A stretch of 64,000 bases of DNA from Desulfobulbaceae bacterium (GTDB lineage Bacteria > Desulfobacterota > Desulfobulbia > Desulfobulbales > Desulfocapsaceae), in assembly GCA_031287565.1 (NCBI GenBank), contig JAITSS010000022.1:1-64000 (forward strand). The letters are read 5' to 3'. Under the pieces are notes generated by a model, which was given only the letters and a program-made list of their open reading frames with translations, was not told the origin of the DNA and did not search any database. This document shows, in pieces, positions 8,910 to 16,855 of the stretch. The translations under genes were made by a program, and so were the position numbers. Position 1 is the first letter of the stretch. Each line of letters opens with the position of its first letter.

Positions 8910-9545
8910 TCAGGCGACGCGCATCGCCTCGGCCAGCGGCGGCAGGGAAAACAGGTCCAGAAAAGATTGGATATGGTAGCGGGCGGTGAGACGCGGATTA
9001 CGGAAAGCGACAAAGGGCATGGCGCAGGCGCGGGCGCATTGTTCATCAATTGAGGAATCACCGACGTACAGAGCTTCGTCAATGCGACAGGCAAAGGCTT
9101 CGATGATTTCCAGAAGCGGCTCCGGCGCCGGTTTGGGCCGACGGGAGTTTTCGGCGGTCATCACCTTATCGAAAAAATCGGTCAGGTCGAATTCTTCTAA
9201 AATCGCCTCCATGGTGTTGGTGCGATTGGTAGCGATGGCCAGTTTGAAACGCGGCTTCGCCCTGGCAAGAAATTTGCGCAGGTCGGGTTCCATCTTCATA
9301 GAGCGAAAAAAGGGACGGTAGTCGTCCCGCAGGCGAAATTCATGCACTTTATCAAGCGAGACAGCGTAGTTACGAAAAATATGGGCGACGCTTTCCCAGA
9401 CGTTATGGATATGCACGTACTCCAGCTCATCCTCATCCATCGGCGGCAGACCAAAAGCCGCGAGCAAATGATCGTGGTAGGCGCGGTTGGTTTCCCGTGA
9501 GTCGAACATCACGCCGTCGCAATCAAAAATCAGCGCCTTCAGCAT
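8910..9545 (-). CDS. HAD-superfamily phosphatase
   Basis: 211 residues. DCDGVMFDS at the N-terminus is the HAD nucleophile motif (DxDG), followed by a helical cap, ATNRTNT (motif II Thr/Ser) and VGDSSIDE (motif IV), as in phosphoglycolate phosphatase and pyrophosphatase PpaX types. The substrate cannot be told from sequence. I start at the ATG at 9545, which has AGGGGG upstream; a longer frame reaches 9587 without homology. Its start overlaps the end of the cysteine-cluster gene by 7 bp, so it is the last gene of the secDF operon. No catalytic residue is missing. Confidence 0.82.
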   Translation of the reverse strand: MLKALIFDCDGVMFDSRETNRAYHDHLLAAFGLPPMDEDELEYVHIHNVWESVAHIFRNYAVSLDKVHEFRLRDDYRPFFRSMKMEPDLRKFLARAKPRFKLAIATNRTNTMEAILEEFDLTDFFDKVMTAENSRRPKPAPEPLLEIIEAFACRIDEALYVGDSSIDEQCARACAMPFVAFRNPRLTARYHIQSFLDLFSLPPLAEAMRVA

Positions 9546-10267
9546 GATGCCCCCTGGCGACAGTGGAAAAATTTTCGTTCCAGCCAAGCGACGGTCCGGA
9601 TGAGAAATTCGCCGTCATCGCCGGAAGCCGCCGCATCCGCCGCCGCGAAATCCGGGAACGCTCCGGCCTCAAGGCGGGCGCGGAAGAGATCAATCTGACA
9701 AAGAGCCAGGACGTACAGACGTTTTTCCTCAGCCTTGGGTGTGAAATCGCGCATTTCAGGTCGTTGCAAGAAACGCGCCACCGCGTCGTGGCAGCGGTTG
9801 ATTTCGTCTAAACCCTGCGCCGCCAGATATTCGGTGGGCCGGTACATCGCACCGCTGGCAAAACCCCGGCAATGCGGCTCCCGCACGCAAACAAAGCGCT
9901 CTTCCGTAACGCCCGCAGCAAAAAGCGCGGCGCGACCAAGCGGATACGAGCGGCAGGCGGCGGGACGGAAGGGATAAATCCCGCAGCCATTCGCGCCGAC
10001 AAACGGACAACTGGCGCGTCCATCATCAACCATGGCCAGATAATGGCGGGGAAAAGGCAAGCCGGGCTGCTCTTCTTCAATGATGAATTGTTCAAACAAT
10101 CGCGGTGAATCGAGGCCGGTGGCGCGGCGCAACAGGATGAAATCATAGGGATGCAAGGCCAGCTCCAGCATCCGGCAGCATTCGGTGAAACACGGCACGG
10201 CGGGATGGCAGGCGAAGCGAAAGGTTTGGTCCGCGCCAATCGCTTTCATGCCGCCGATTTCGCTCAT
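9539..10267 (-). CDS. YkgJ-family cysteine-cluster protein
   Basis: 242 residues. The family's zinc or Fe-S-binding cysteine pattern is present: CHPAVPCFTECC near the N-terminus and CPFVGANGCGIYPFRPAACRSYP in the middle (in CxIYxxRPxxCRxYP style). Family members have no firmly established reaction. The start overlaps the secDF stop by 4 bp (ATGA) and its own stop overlaps the HAD gene by 7 bp, so the three are one translationally coupled unit. The C-terminal ~90 residues are not diagnostic. Confidence 0.78.
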   Translation of the reverse strand: MSEIGGMKAIGADQTFRFACHPAVPCFTECCRMLELALHPYDFILLRRATGLDSPRLFEQFIIEEEQPGLPFPRHYLAMVDDGRASCPFVGANGCGIYPFRPAACRSYPLGRAALFAAGVTEERFVCVREPHCRGFASGAMYRPTEYLAAQGLDEINRCHDAVARFLQRPEMRDFTPKAEEKRLYVLALCQIDLFRARLEAGAFPDFAAADAAASGDDGEFLIRTVAWLERKFFHCRQGASC

Positions 10268-12834
10268 GCCGCTTTCCTCGCCGGCATCAGGGTGAGAATC
10301 GGGCTGGCGACGAAGATCGACGAGTAGGTGCCAATCAAGATACCTATCAGAAGAATCGTCGAGAAATCATGCAGCACCGAGCCACCAAACAACCACAACG
10401 ACAGCAAGACCATCAAGGTAGTCAGGCCGGTGATCACGGTGCGGCTCAACACCTCGTTGACGCTGAGATTGATGATTGAGCCAAGCGCCCAATCTTTATG
10501 TTTGGCGGTGTTTTCACGGATGCGGTCGAAGATGACCACCGAGTCGTTCAGCGAATACCCGGCCAACGTCAGCAACGCCGTCACCAAAAGCAAGTTCATC
10601 TCCAGATTCAATAGCCAGCAGATGGCGACCACACTCAGCACGTCGTGCAAGGTCGAACACAAAGCCGCGACGCCGAAGCGGATGTCGAAGCGAAAGGCCA
10701 GGTAGGAGACAATGCCGACAAACGACAACACAATGGCCAGAAAGGCCTTGTTGCGCAGTGTGCTGCTCACCGAAGAGCCAATCTCCTCCTGATTTTCCAT
10801 GACGAAATGATTCTGCGGAAAGCTCTTATTCAAAAGGGCGCTGACGTTCGCCGCGGTATCGCCGATGACGTTTTCTTCCTTTTTCAACTTGACGATCAGC
10901 CGGGTTTCGCCTTCAACGCCTTGCAGGTCGCTGTCGGCAAAGCCACCAGCGGCAAGCGCTTCCCGCACTTCTTCCAGCGGAAACGCCTGCTCGGCCTTAA
11001 ACTGAAAAAGAGAGCCGCCCGCGAAATCGACGCCGAGATTGGCGTGGCCGCGCCCAATCTGCACCAGGGCGATGAGGCCGAGAATCGACATGACCGCCGA
11101 GATGCCGAACATGATGTTCTTCACCCGCATGTAGTCCAGCGATTGCGGCTTGAGCAGTTGCAAGTATTTGATATGGCGAATAGGTTTTACGTGGTTGATC
11201 GCGTGGAACATCGTCTGCGAGCAGGTCAGGGCAGTGTACAGGTTAAAGATAATGCCAAGAGTCAGGGTGACGGCGAATCCTTTGATCGGGCCAGTGCCGA
11301 AGAGGAACAGGGCCAGCGCCGTCACCAAGGTTGTGACCTGTGAATCCATAATCGACCAGAAGGCCTTATCAAAACCGGCGTCGATGCTGGAGCGCACCGT
11401 TTTCCCGATCGCCGTTTCCTCGCGGATGCGCTCGAAGATCAGCACGTTCGAGTCGATGGCCATGCCGATCGAAAGAATGATACCGGCGATGCCGGGCAGG
11501 GTCAGGGTGGCGCTAACGATGGCCAAGCCGGCGAACAAGAAGAGGACGTTCAGGAACAGCGCGACATTGGCCACCAGGCCGGACAGCCGATAGTAAATCA
11601 GCGCGAAACCGACAACCAGAATCGTGCCGAAGAGGCCGGAATATAAACCATTATTGATCGAATCCTGACCGAGGCTAGCTCCGACGCTCATATTCTGGAT
11701 GATGTCAACCGGCGCGGGCAAAGCGCCGACCCGCAGCACGATGGCCAAGTCGCTGGCTTCAGCGTGAGTGAAGCTGCCGGAAATCTGCGCCGAGCCGCCC
11801 AAAATGCGCTCGCGGATCACCGGCGCCGAGCGCACCACGCCATCCAGCACAATGGCCATGCGGCGACCAACGTTTTTTTCGGTGATGTTGCCGAACAGCT
11901 TGCCACCGTGGCTGGTCAAATCCAGGCCGACATAGGGTTCGTTGAAGGTGCCACCGATGCGCACCTGGGCGTCTTTGACCATATCGCCGGTCATCAGCGT
12001 TTTGTTTTCCAGCAAAATCGGGCGGATGATTTCCCTGGTGGTGGCTGGGTCTTTTTCCTTTTCAAAATACAGCGTGGCGCCTTCCGGCAGCGAATTTTGC
12101 AAGGCGCGGTTCAACTTGGCCATGCTTTCGCCCTCGCGCCACGAGCCGCTCTTCTTCGCGTCGGCGATCAAGGCCGCCAAATCGACGCCGGGGCTGTCGG
12201 CGACCATTTTGAATTCGAGTTGCGCCGTGTCACCGATCAATTTCATAGCCCGCGCTTTATCTTTGACGCCTGGCAACTGAATGACGATTTCGTCCGTTCC
12301 CTGACGGACAATAACTGGTTCAGCGACGCCGAACTGGTCGATGCGGTTTCTGAGAATTTCAAGCGATTGATCAACCGCGCCATTTTTGATTTCGCCCTTG
12401 GCCGCGTCGGTTAAGCTGAGAAAGACCTTGGGAAAGCTGCCGACCTGCGCCTCAATCTTGGCGTTCAGATCGGGGAAATTCTTTTTGATGATGTCGCGCA
12501 CTTCCTCGCTGGCGCCGGTGTTGGCCAGCGTGAAAACGATGACATTCGGGTCGTTCGAGGCGGTGAGGACGGCGCTGATTGATTTTTCAGTCAGGGAATC
12601 CTTGAGGTCATTGGCCGCGAGTTGCAACGTATTGATTTCCGCCTGCGGCAAATTGACTTTTAAGACCAGGTGCATCCCGCCCTGCAAATCGAGGCCCAGA
12701 CGCAAAGCGCCAGGGCTGAGGTATTTTTTCCACCAATCGGGCGTATGGCTGGAAAAAGAGGGCATCAGCACGACAAAAGACATGACGACAAAGAAGAAGA
12801 GCAATCCCAGCTTGAGCTTGATGGTGGTATTCAT
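10264..12834 (-). CDS. secDF: fused protein translocase subunit SecDF
   Basis: 856 residues. The first ~510 residues are SecD (one N-terminal membrane helix, large periplasmic P1 domain with GLDLQGGMHL, then five helices). SecF begins near 'LDYMRVKNIMFG' with GVDFAGGSL and another six-helix bundle. SecDF uses the proton gradient to pull exported proteins off SecYEG. Start set at the ATG at 12834 (MNTTIKLKLG); the longer frame to 13032 runs over non-homologous sequence. Most Gram-negatives keep secD and secF separate; here there is no stop between them. No yajC is seen next to it. Downstream are the YkgJ-type and HAD genes, coupled by overlaps. Confidence 0.93.
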   Translation of the reverse strand: MNTTIKLKLGLLFFFVVMSFVVLMPSFSSHTPDWWKKYLSPGALRLGLDLQGGMHLVLKVNLPQAEINTLQLAANDLKDSLTEKSISAVLTASNDPNVIVFTLANTGASEEVRDIIKKNFPDLNAKIEAQVGSFPKVFLSLTDAAKGEIKNGAVDQSLEILRNRIDQFGVAEPVIVRQGTDEIVIQLPGVKDKARAMKLIGDTAQLEFKMVADSPGVDLAALIADAKKSGSWREGESMAKLNRALQNSLPEGATLYFEKEKDPATTREIIRPILLENKTLMTGDMVKDAQVRIGGTFNEPYVGLDLTSHGGKLFGNITEKNVGRRMAIVLDGVVRSAPVIRERILGGSAQISGSFTHAEASDLAIVLRVGALPAPVDIIQNMSVGASLGQDSINNGLYSGLFGTILVVGFALIYYRLSGLVANVALFLNVLFLFAGLAIVSATLTLPGIAGIILSIGMAIDSNVLIFERIREETAIGKTVRSSIDAGFDKAFWSIMDSQVTTLVTALALFLFGTGPIKGFAVTLTLGIIFNLYTALTCSQTMFHAINHVKPIRHIKYLQLLKPQSLDYMRVKNIMFGISAVMSILGLIALVQIGRGHANLGVDFAGGSLFQFKAEQAFPLEEVREALAAGGFADSDLQGVEGETRLIVKLKKEENVIGDTAANVSALLNKSFPQNHFVMENQEEIGSSVSSTLRNKAFLAIVLSFVGIVSYLAFRFDIRFGVAALCSTLHDVLSVVAICWLLNLEMNLLLVTALLTLAGYSLNDSVVIFDRIRENTAKHKDWALGSIINLSVNEVLSRTVITGLTTLMVLLSLWLFGGSVLHDFSTILLIGILIGTYSSIFVASPILTLMPARKAA

Positions 12835-12961
12835 GGCGGTATGGGGCCGAAGGGGAGCGGATGCTTTTCGGCGAGAAAGAATGGTTGAAAAATTGTTATG
12901 AACCCGGCTGAACAGCCCGGCGATTATACCGAAACGGCGGAAATGCGCAAGGCGACCACGG

Positions 12962-13708
12962 TCAGCGGCGATTGATGGCGTCAGCGCAGCAGGCGGCGCC
13001 GAACCCGTTGTCGATGTTGACCACGGAAACACCGGGCGCGCAGCCGTTCAGCATGGCTAAAAGCGCCGCGACGCCGTGAAAGCTCGCGCCATAGCCAACG
13101 GAAGTGGGCACGGCGATCAGCGGCGCGTCAACCAGACCGGCGATGACGCTGGGCAGAGCGCCTTCCATGCCGGCGACGGCGATGATCACGCGCGCCGCCC
13201 GCAGCCTATCGAGCCACGCCAACAAACGATGCAATCCGGCGACGCCGACATCTCTGATCTCTTCAACCGGATTGCCAAGGCAGCGGGCGACCAGCGCCGC
13301 TTCCGAGGCGACGGGCACATCGGAAGTCCCGGCGCAGACCACGGCGATCATGCCCCGCTTTGGGTCGCAGGATTTTGGCCTGGCGTACAGAATGCGCGCC
13401 GTGGCGTCGTAGGCGAGTTCCGGCACAGCCTGCCGCGCCTCGGCGGCTTTCGCCTCATCGACACGGGTGGCCAACACCTGTTCGCCAGTCGCCAACAACC
13501 GCCGCGCCAACTCGATGATGTGCCCGGCGCTCTTGCCCTCACCGTAGATGACTTCCGGCAGGCCGGTGCGCAGCCGCCTTTGGGTGTCGAGGAGAAAATC
13601 CGTCCCGGCTCCGGCGGGAAAATCACGCAACATGGCCAAAGCCGCATCGGGCGACAGGCTGCCTGCGGCCAATCCATGGACGATATTCGACAAACGGGAT
13701 TGATCCAT
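12962..13708 (-). CDS. larB: nickel-pincer cofactor biosynthesis protein LarB
   Basis: 248 residues. An N-terminal helical part is followed by a PurE-like domain with VVCAGTSDVPVASEAA and GMEGALPSVIAGLVDAPLIAVPTSVGYG, the LarB hallmark. LarB carboxylates nicotinic acid adenine dinucleotide, the first step to the pincer cofactor of lactate racemase. larC, larE and larA are not in the window. The start is the ATG at 13708 (MDQSRLSN). It is 127 bases upstream of secDF on the same strand and diverges from the ferredoxin gene. Confidence 0.88.
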   Translation of the reverse strand: MDQSRLSNIVHGLAAGSLSPDAALAMLRDFPAGAGTDFLLDTQRRLRTGLPEVIYGEGKSAGHIIELARRLLATGEQVLATRVDEAKAAEARQAVPELAYDATARILYARPKSCDPKRGMIAVVCAGTSDVPVASEAALVARCLGNPVEEIRDVGVAGLHRLLAWLDRLRAARVIIAVAGMEGALPSVIAGLVDAPLIAVPTSVGYGASFHGVAALLAMLNGCAPGVSVVNIDNGFGAACCADAINRR

Positions 13709-13828
13709 GCGTTTCGTCCTCGTTATACGCGGAAATGGCCGTCGCGCCCGCCCGGCTTGCAATCCGCCCGTAAGAAATGGTACATGTTGGCGTTTTCCCT
13801 TTTCATCACATCAAATGAGGTTGACGCC

Positions 13829-14269
13829 GTGCATACGCAAATTTATGTCCTGCGATTCCCGAAGGATACCAGCGACCGTCCCTTCGTGTACCGCCTGGTC
13901 AAGGATTACGACCTGGAGTTCAACATCCTGAAAGCTGACATCCTGTTGCAGCGGGAAGGGATGATGATTCTTGAAATCAAGGGCGCGAAGGAAAGCGTGA
14001 AAGCGGGTCTTGATTACCTGCGCGGCTACGGCGTCTCGGCACAGCGTCTGGCCTCGCGCATCCGCCGCGACGAAAGCAAATGCTTCCAGTGCGGCGCCTG
14101 CACCGGCGTTTGTCCATCCGGCGCCTTGTCAATCAGCCGCCCACAAATGACCGTGCTCTTCGACGCCGAACGCTGCACCGGTTGCAATCTCTGCGTGCCG
14201 ATCTGCCCGGTGCGGGCGATGGAAATTTCGCTTGACCGTGACATGGCCCTGGCTGAAGACCTAGCTTGA
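13829..14269 (+). CDS. NIL-domain 2[4Fe-4S] ferredoxin
   Basis: 146 residues. Residues 1-75 are a NIL domain, the ligand-binding fold of MetN-type ABC proteins. It is followed by two classic cluster motifs, CFQCGACTGVCP and CTGCNLCVPICP. In anaerobes such NIL-ferredoxins are linked to homocysteine or methionine synthesis and sulfide transfer, which fits metK and ahcY elsewhere in the window but is not proof. The start is the GTG at 13829 with TGAGG nine bases upstream; it begins exactly where the NIL fold does. An in-frame ATG at 13784 is possible but less well placed. Confidence 0.88.
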   Translation: MHTQIYVLRFPKDTSDRPFVYRLVKDYDLEFNILKADILLQREGMMILEIKGAKESVKAGLDYLRGYGVSAQRLASRIRRDESKCFQCGACTGVCPSGALSISRPQMTVLFDAERCTGCNLCVPICPVRAMEISLDRDMALAEDLA

Positions 14270-14301
14270 CCCGGTTTAGGACACAGCGCGCCTCTCCGCT
14301 T

Positions 14302-15099
14302 TTATGGCCTTTCCTGGGATTTGCTCTGGGGCGGCGCCACCCGCTTTTTCTGAAACGACATCCAGTCAGGCAGGGCGATGGTCGGCAGGTACGAGGTAAA
14401 ATCCTTCTCCGGCGTTTTGCCCGCCTTGATCTGGGCCAGGAGTTCTTTGGCCTTCGGTGCCAGCGTGCTGTCGGGATACAGGGTGAGAAGATAATTGAAC
14501 CGGCCCTGCGCTTCCTGTGGTTTCCCCTGCCGCAGATAGTATTCGGCGACAAAAAATTCGTGGTTGGCCAGAAAATCCTGGGCCGCTCGCACCCGCGCCT
14601 CGGCCTCCGACGCATAGGGTGAATCGGGAAACTGGCGCAACAACTGCTTGAATTGTTTCACCGCCTCGGCGGCGTAGCTGGTGTCGCGGTCCACCCGGTC
14701 GATGCGCAAATAATGGCACATGCCTTTCTGAAAAAGAACGTAGGGCATGGCCTCGTTGGTCGGATGGTGCTCTTCAAAATCCCGGTACTGCCCCAGCGCC
14801 TCGCCGTATCGCTCCATGAAAAATTTGCAGTCGGCGGCTTTTAATTCGGCGAGCGTCGCCTCCGGGGAAAACGGGTAGCGATTGAGGATTTTTTCAAAAT
14901 AATCCACGGCATTGAAATACCGCCCCACCCGATAGTCATCCATCCCTTTTTTAGCCAGATTGATAGCGCTTTCGGCGTCGTCCGGTTTTTTTGCCGCCGC
15001 CCGCTCGATGGTCACGTCATCCAAACCGATATAATCGGAAACGGCGGCACAACCGGACATCAGCGCCAGCAGCGCGACTGCGGCGATCAATCTTGTCAT
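14302..15099 (-). CDS. bamD: outer membrane assembly lipoprotein BamD
   Basis: 265 residues. A lipoprotein signal (LMSGC, lipidated Cys17) precedes five TPR-like helical repeats, with 'YFNAVDYFEKILNRYPFS' and 'YPDSTLAPKAKELL' typical of BamD/ComL. It is the essential lipoprotein partner of BamA for inserting outer-membrane barrels. The C-terminal tail is short and basic. The start overlaps the trxB stop by 4 bp, so it is the third gene of trxA-trxB-bamD. Confidence 0.88.
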   Translation of the reverse strand: MTRLIAAVALLALMSGCAAVSDYIGLDDVTIERAAAKKPDDAESAINLAKKGMDDYRVGRYFNAVDYFEKILNRYPFSPEATLAELKAADCKFFMERYGEALGQYRDFEEHHPTNEAMPYVLFQKGMCHYLRIDRVDRDTSYAAEAVKQFKQLLRQFPDSPYASEAEARVRAAQDFLANHEFFVAEYYLRQGKPQEAQGRFNYLLTLYPDSTLAPKAKELLAQIKAGKTPEKDFTSYLPTIALPDWMSFQKKRVAPPQSKSQERP

Positions 15100-16037
15100 G
15101 GCGTGCGCTCCAAATTCATGAGATAGCGTTCAGCCGACAACACCGCCACCGCCGCGTCGCCGCAGGCGTTGATGATTTGCCGCGTCTCTTTGGCGCAGAT
15201 GTCGCCCGCCGCCATTACACCCGGCACACAGGTGCATGATTCGACATCCACTGGGATAAAGCCGTTTTCGTCGGCCTTAAGCCTGTCCAGCGGCAGACCG
15301 GCGTTGTTCGGCGTGATGCCAATGAAGACAAACACCCCCTGCGCCGCCAGCCGCGAAACCGCGCCGTCGTTTCCAGTCACTTCCACTGCCTCGACCTCTT
15401 TGTCGCCGAAAATAGCGCTGACCCGGCTGTTCCAGATGAATCCTATTTTCGGATTGGCCAGGGCCTTTTCCTGCACCACTTTGGTGGCGCGCAGGCTGTC
15501 GCGGCGGTGAATCAGCGTGACCTTTTCGGCGAATTTGGTCAGATGATCGGCTTCCTGCGCCGCTGTGTTGCCGCCGCCCACCACCACTACATGCAGGCCG
15601 CGAAAGAACGGGCCGTCGCAGGTGCCGCAGTAGCTGACCCCCTTGCCGAGCAGCTTCGTCTCGCCAGGCGCGCCGCAACTGTTGGCGCGCGCGCCGCTAC
15701 AGATGATGAGACTGTCGCAGGTCAGGCGCGAGCCATCGTCCAGACCGATGATCTTCGGCCCATGTTCCGGCAGTTCAACCCGCACGACTTCTCTGATGAT
15801 GGAATTCATCTCGAAGCGCGCGGCCTGGGCGGCCATCTTTTCCATCAGGTCGTAGCCGGAAATGCCGTCGGGGAAACCAGGATAATTATCGACCCAATGG
15901 GTGTTCAAAACCTGGCCGCCGGTGGCTCCTTTTTCAATCAGCAGATGGTCGAGCCGGGCGCGGGCGGCGTAGAGTCCGGCGGTCAGACCGGCCGGGCCGC
16001 CGCCCAAAATGATCAATTCGTAATGTGTTTTCGGCAT
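15096..16037 (-). CDS. trxB: thioredoxin reductase
   Basis: 313 residues. FAD loop GGGPAGLTAG, redox pair CGTC (Cys137, Cys140) before DGPFF, a second dinucleotide loop VVVGGGNTAAQEA with HRRDSLRAT for NADPH, and the FAD closing motif AAGDICAKETRQI. It reduces thioredoxin, whose gene lies just upstream. The CGTCDG form of the active site is less common than CATCDG but still a working CxxC. Confidence 0.93.
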   Translation of the reverse strand: MPKTHYELIILGGGPAGLTAGLYAARARLDHLLIEKGATGGQVLNTHWVDNYPGFPDGISGYDLMEKMAAQAARFEMNSIIREVVRVELPEHGPKIIGLDDGSRLTCDSLIICSGARANSCGAPGETKLLGKGVSYCGTCDGPFFRGLHVVVVGGGNTAAQEADHLTKFAEKVTLIHRRDSLRATKVVQEKALANPKIGFIWNSRVSAIFGDKEVEAVEVTGNDGAVSRLAAQGVFVFIGITPNNAGLPLDRLKADENGFIPVDVESCTCVPGVMAAGDICAKETRQIINACGDAAVAVLSAERYLMNLERTP

Positions 16038-16067
16038 GGGGAACGGACTGGGGGATGGAAAACGCGA

Positions 16068-16092
16068 CGCTCCGAAGCAAAAAGCCGGAGCG
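16068..16092 (-). terminator. intercistronic hairpin between trxA and trxB
   Basis: On the minus strand CGCTCCG (16092-16086) and CGGAGCG (16074-16068) form a 7-bp stem around an 11-base loop, followed by TCGCGTTTTCC. The T-run is poor, so partial termination or mRNA stabilisation that favours trxA over trxB is as likely as full termination. Confidence 0.4.
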
Positions 16093-16100
16093 CCATGGAA

Positions 16101-16427
16101 TCACAGCGCTTTGTTCACAAGGTCGATGATCTGCGCTTTGGCGGCGGCGCCGGTAATCTGGTCGATAAGCTGACCGTTTTTGAAGAGAATCATCGTCGGA
16201 ATGGCGCGAATGCCAAATTTTCCCGGCGTCACGGGATTGTCGTCAACATTCATCTTGGCGATGATCGCCTTGCCGCTGAAATGCTCGGCCACTTCGTCGA
16301 TAACCGGGCCTAAGGCTTTGCAGGGGCCGCACCAAGGCGCCCAGAAATCGACGAGGCAGGGTTGGGCGGAACTGGTGACTGACGCGAAATCGGCGTCGCT
16401 GATCTGTTGCACTTTGTCGGAAGCCAT
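16101..16427 (-). CDS. trxA: thioredoxin
   Basis: 108 residues with the active site WAPWCGPCKALGPV (Cys33, Cys36) and the cis-Pro loop IPTMILFKNG, all intact. The start is the ATG at 16427, with a strong AAAGGAGG ten bases upstream. It is the first gene of trxA-trxB-bamD, coupling cytoplasmic disulfide reduction to an envelope gene only by position. Confidence 0.95.
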   Translation of the reverse strand: MASDKVQQISDADFASVTSSAQPCLVDFWAPWCGPCKALGPVIDEVAEHFSGKAIIAKMNVDDNPVTPGKFGIRAIPTMILFKNGQLIDQITGAAAKAQIIDLVNKAL

Positions 16428-16613
16428 GGCTGTAATTCCTCCTTTGTAAACGATGAAAACGGGCGGGAACCCGCCCACGAACAATGCGCCTGGCTGAAAC
16501 GCGGAAAAGAATGTACTGGTTGGAGTCGCCCTCGACAAGGGAAAATCCGGCGGCGACGTTGACGGCGGATAAACCCGCTTCTATACTCAAAGCTTTCTTT
16601 TCTGAGGTTTTCC

Positions 16614-16844
16614 ATGGATATTTCCCCTGACAGTATGTGTTTCGGACTCGACCACGCGCTTGATGTCCGCTCGCTCATCACCTATCTGCGACTTTTCGGA
16701 CGGCGCGAATTCGCCTCGCTTCTGGCCGCCCGCATGTCCAGCGAGGAAATCATCGCGCTCACTGACCAACTAACCGGTTTAATGAAACGGCATCTCAGCG
16801 AAGACGAATACCATCGCCATTTCCTCAATGAATCCGTTAAGTAA
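16614..16844 (+). CDS. small conserved-looking protein upstream of ubiD
   Basis: 76 residues, helical, no membrane segment and no recognised domain. TGAGG lies seven bases before the ATG, and the stop is 11 bases before the ubiD start, so it is probably co-transcribed with it. Composition is that of the neighbouring real genes. Function unknown. Confidence 0.55.
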   Translation: MDISPDSMCFGLDHALDVRSLITYLRLFGRREFASLLAARMSSEEIIALTDQLTGLMKRHLSEDEYHRHFLNESVK

Positions 16845-16855
16845 CAGGACGCGCC

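Noticed and set aside
8910-9587. A longer HAD protein starting at 9587
   Set aside because: The extra 14 residues precede the HAD motif without homology, while ATG 9545 has a good ribosome site.
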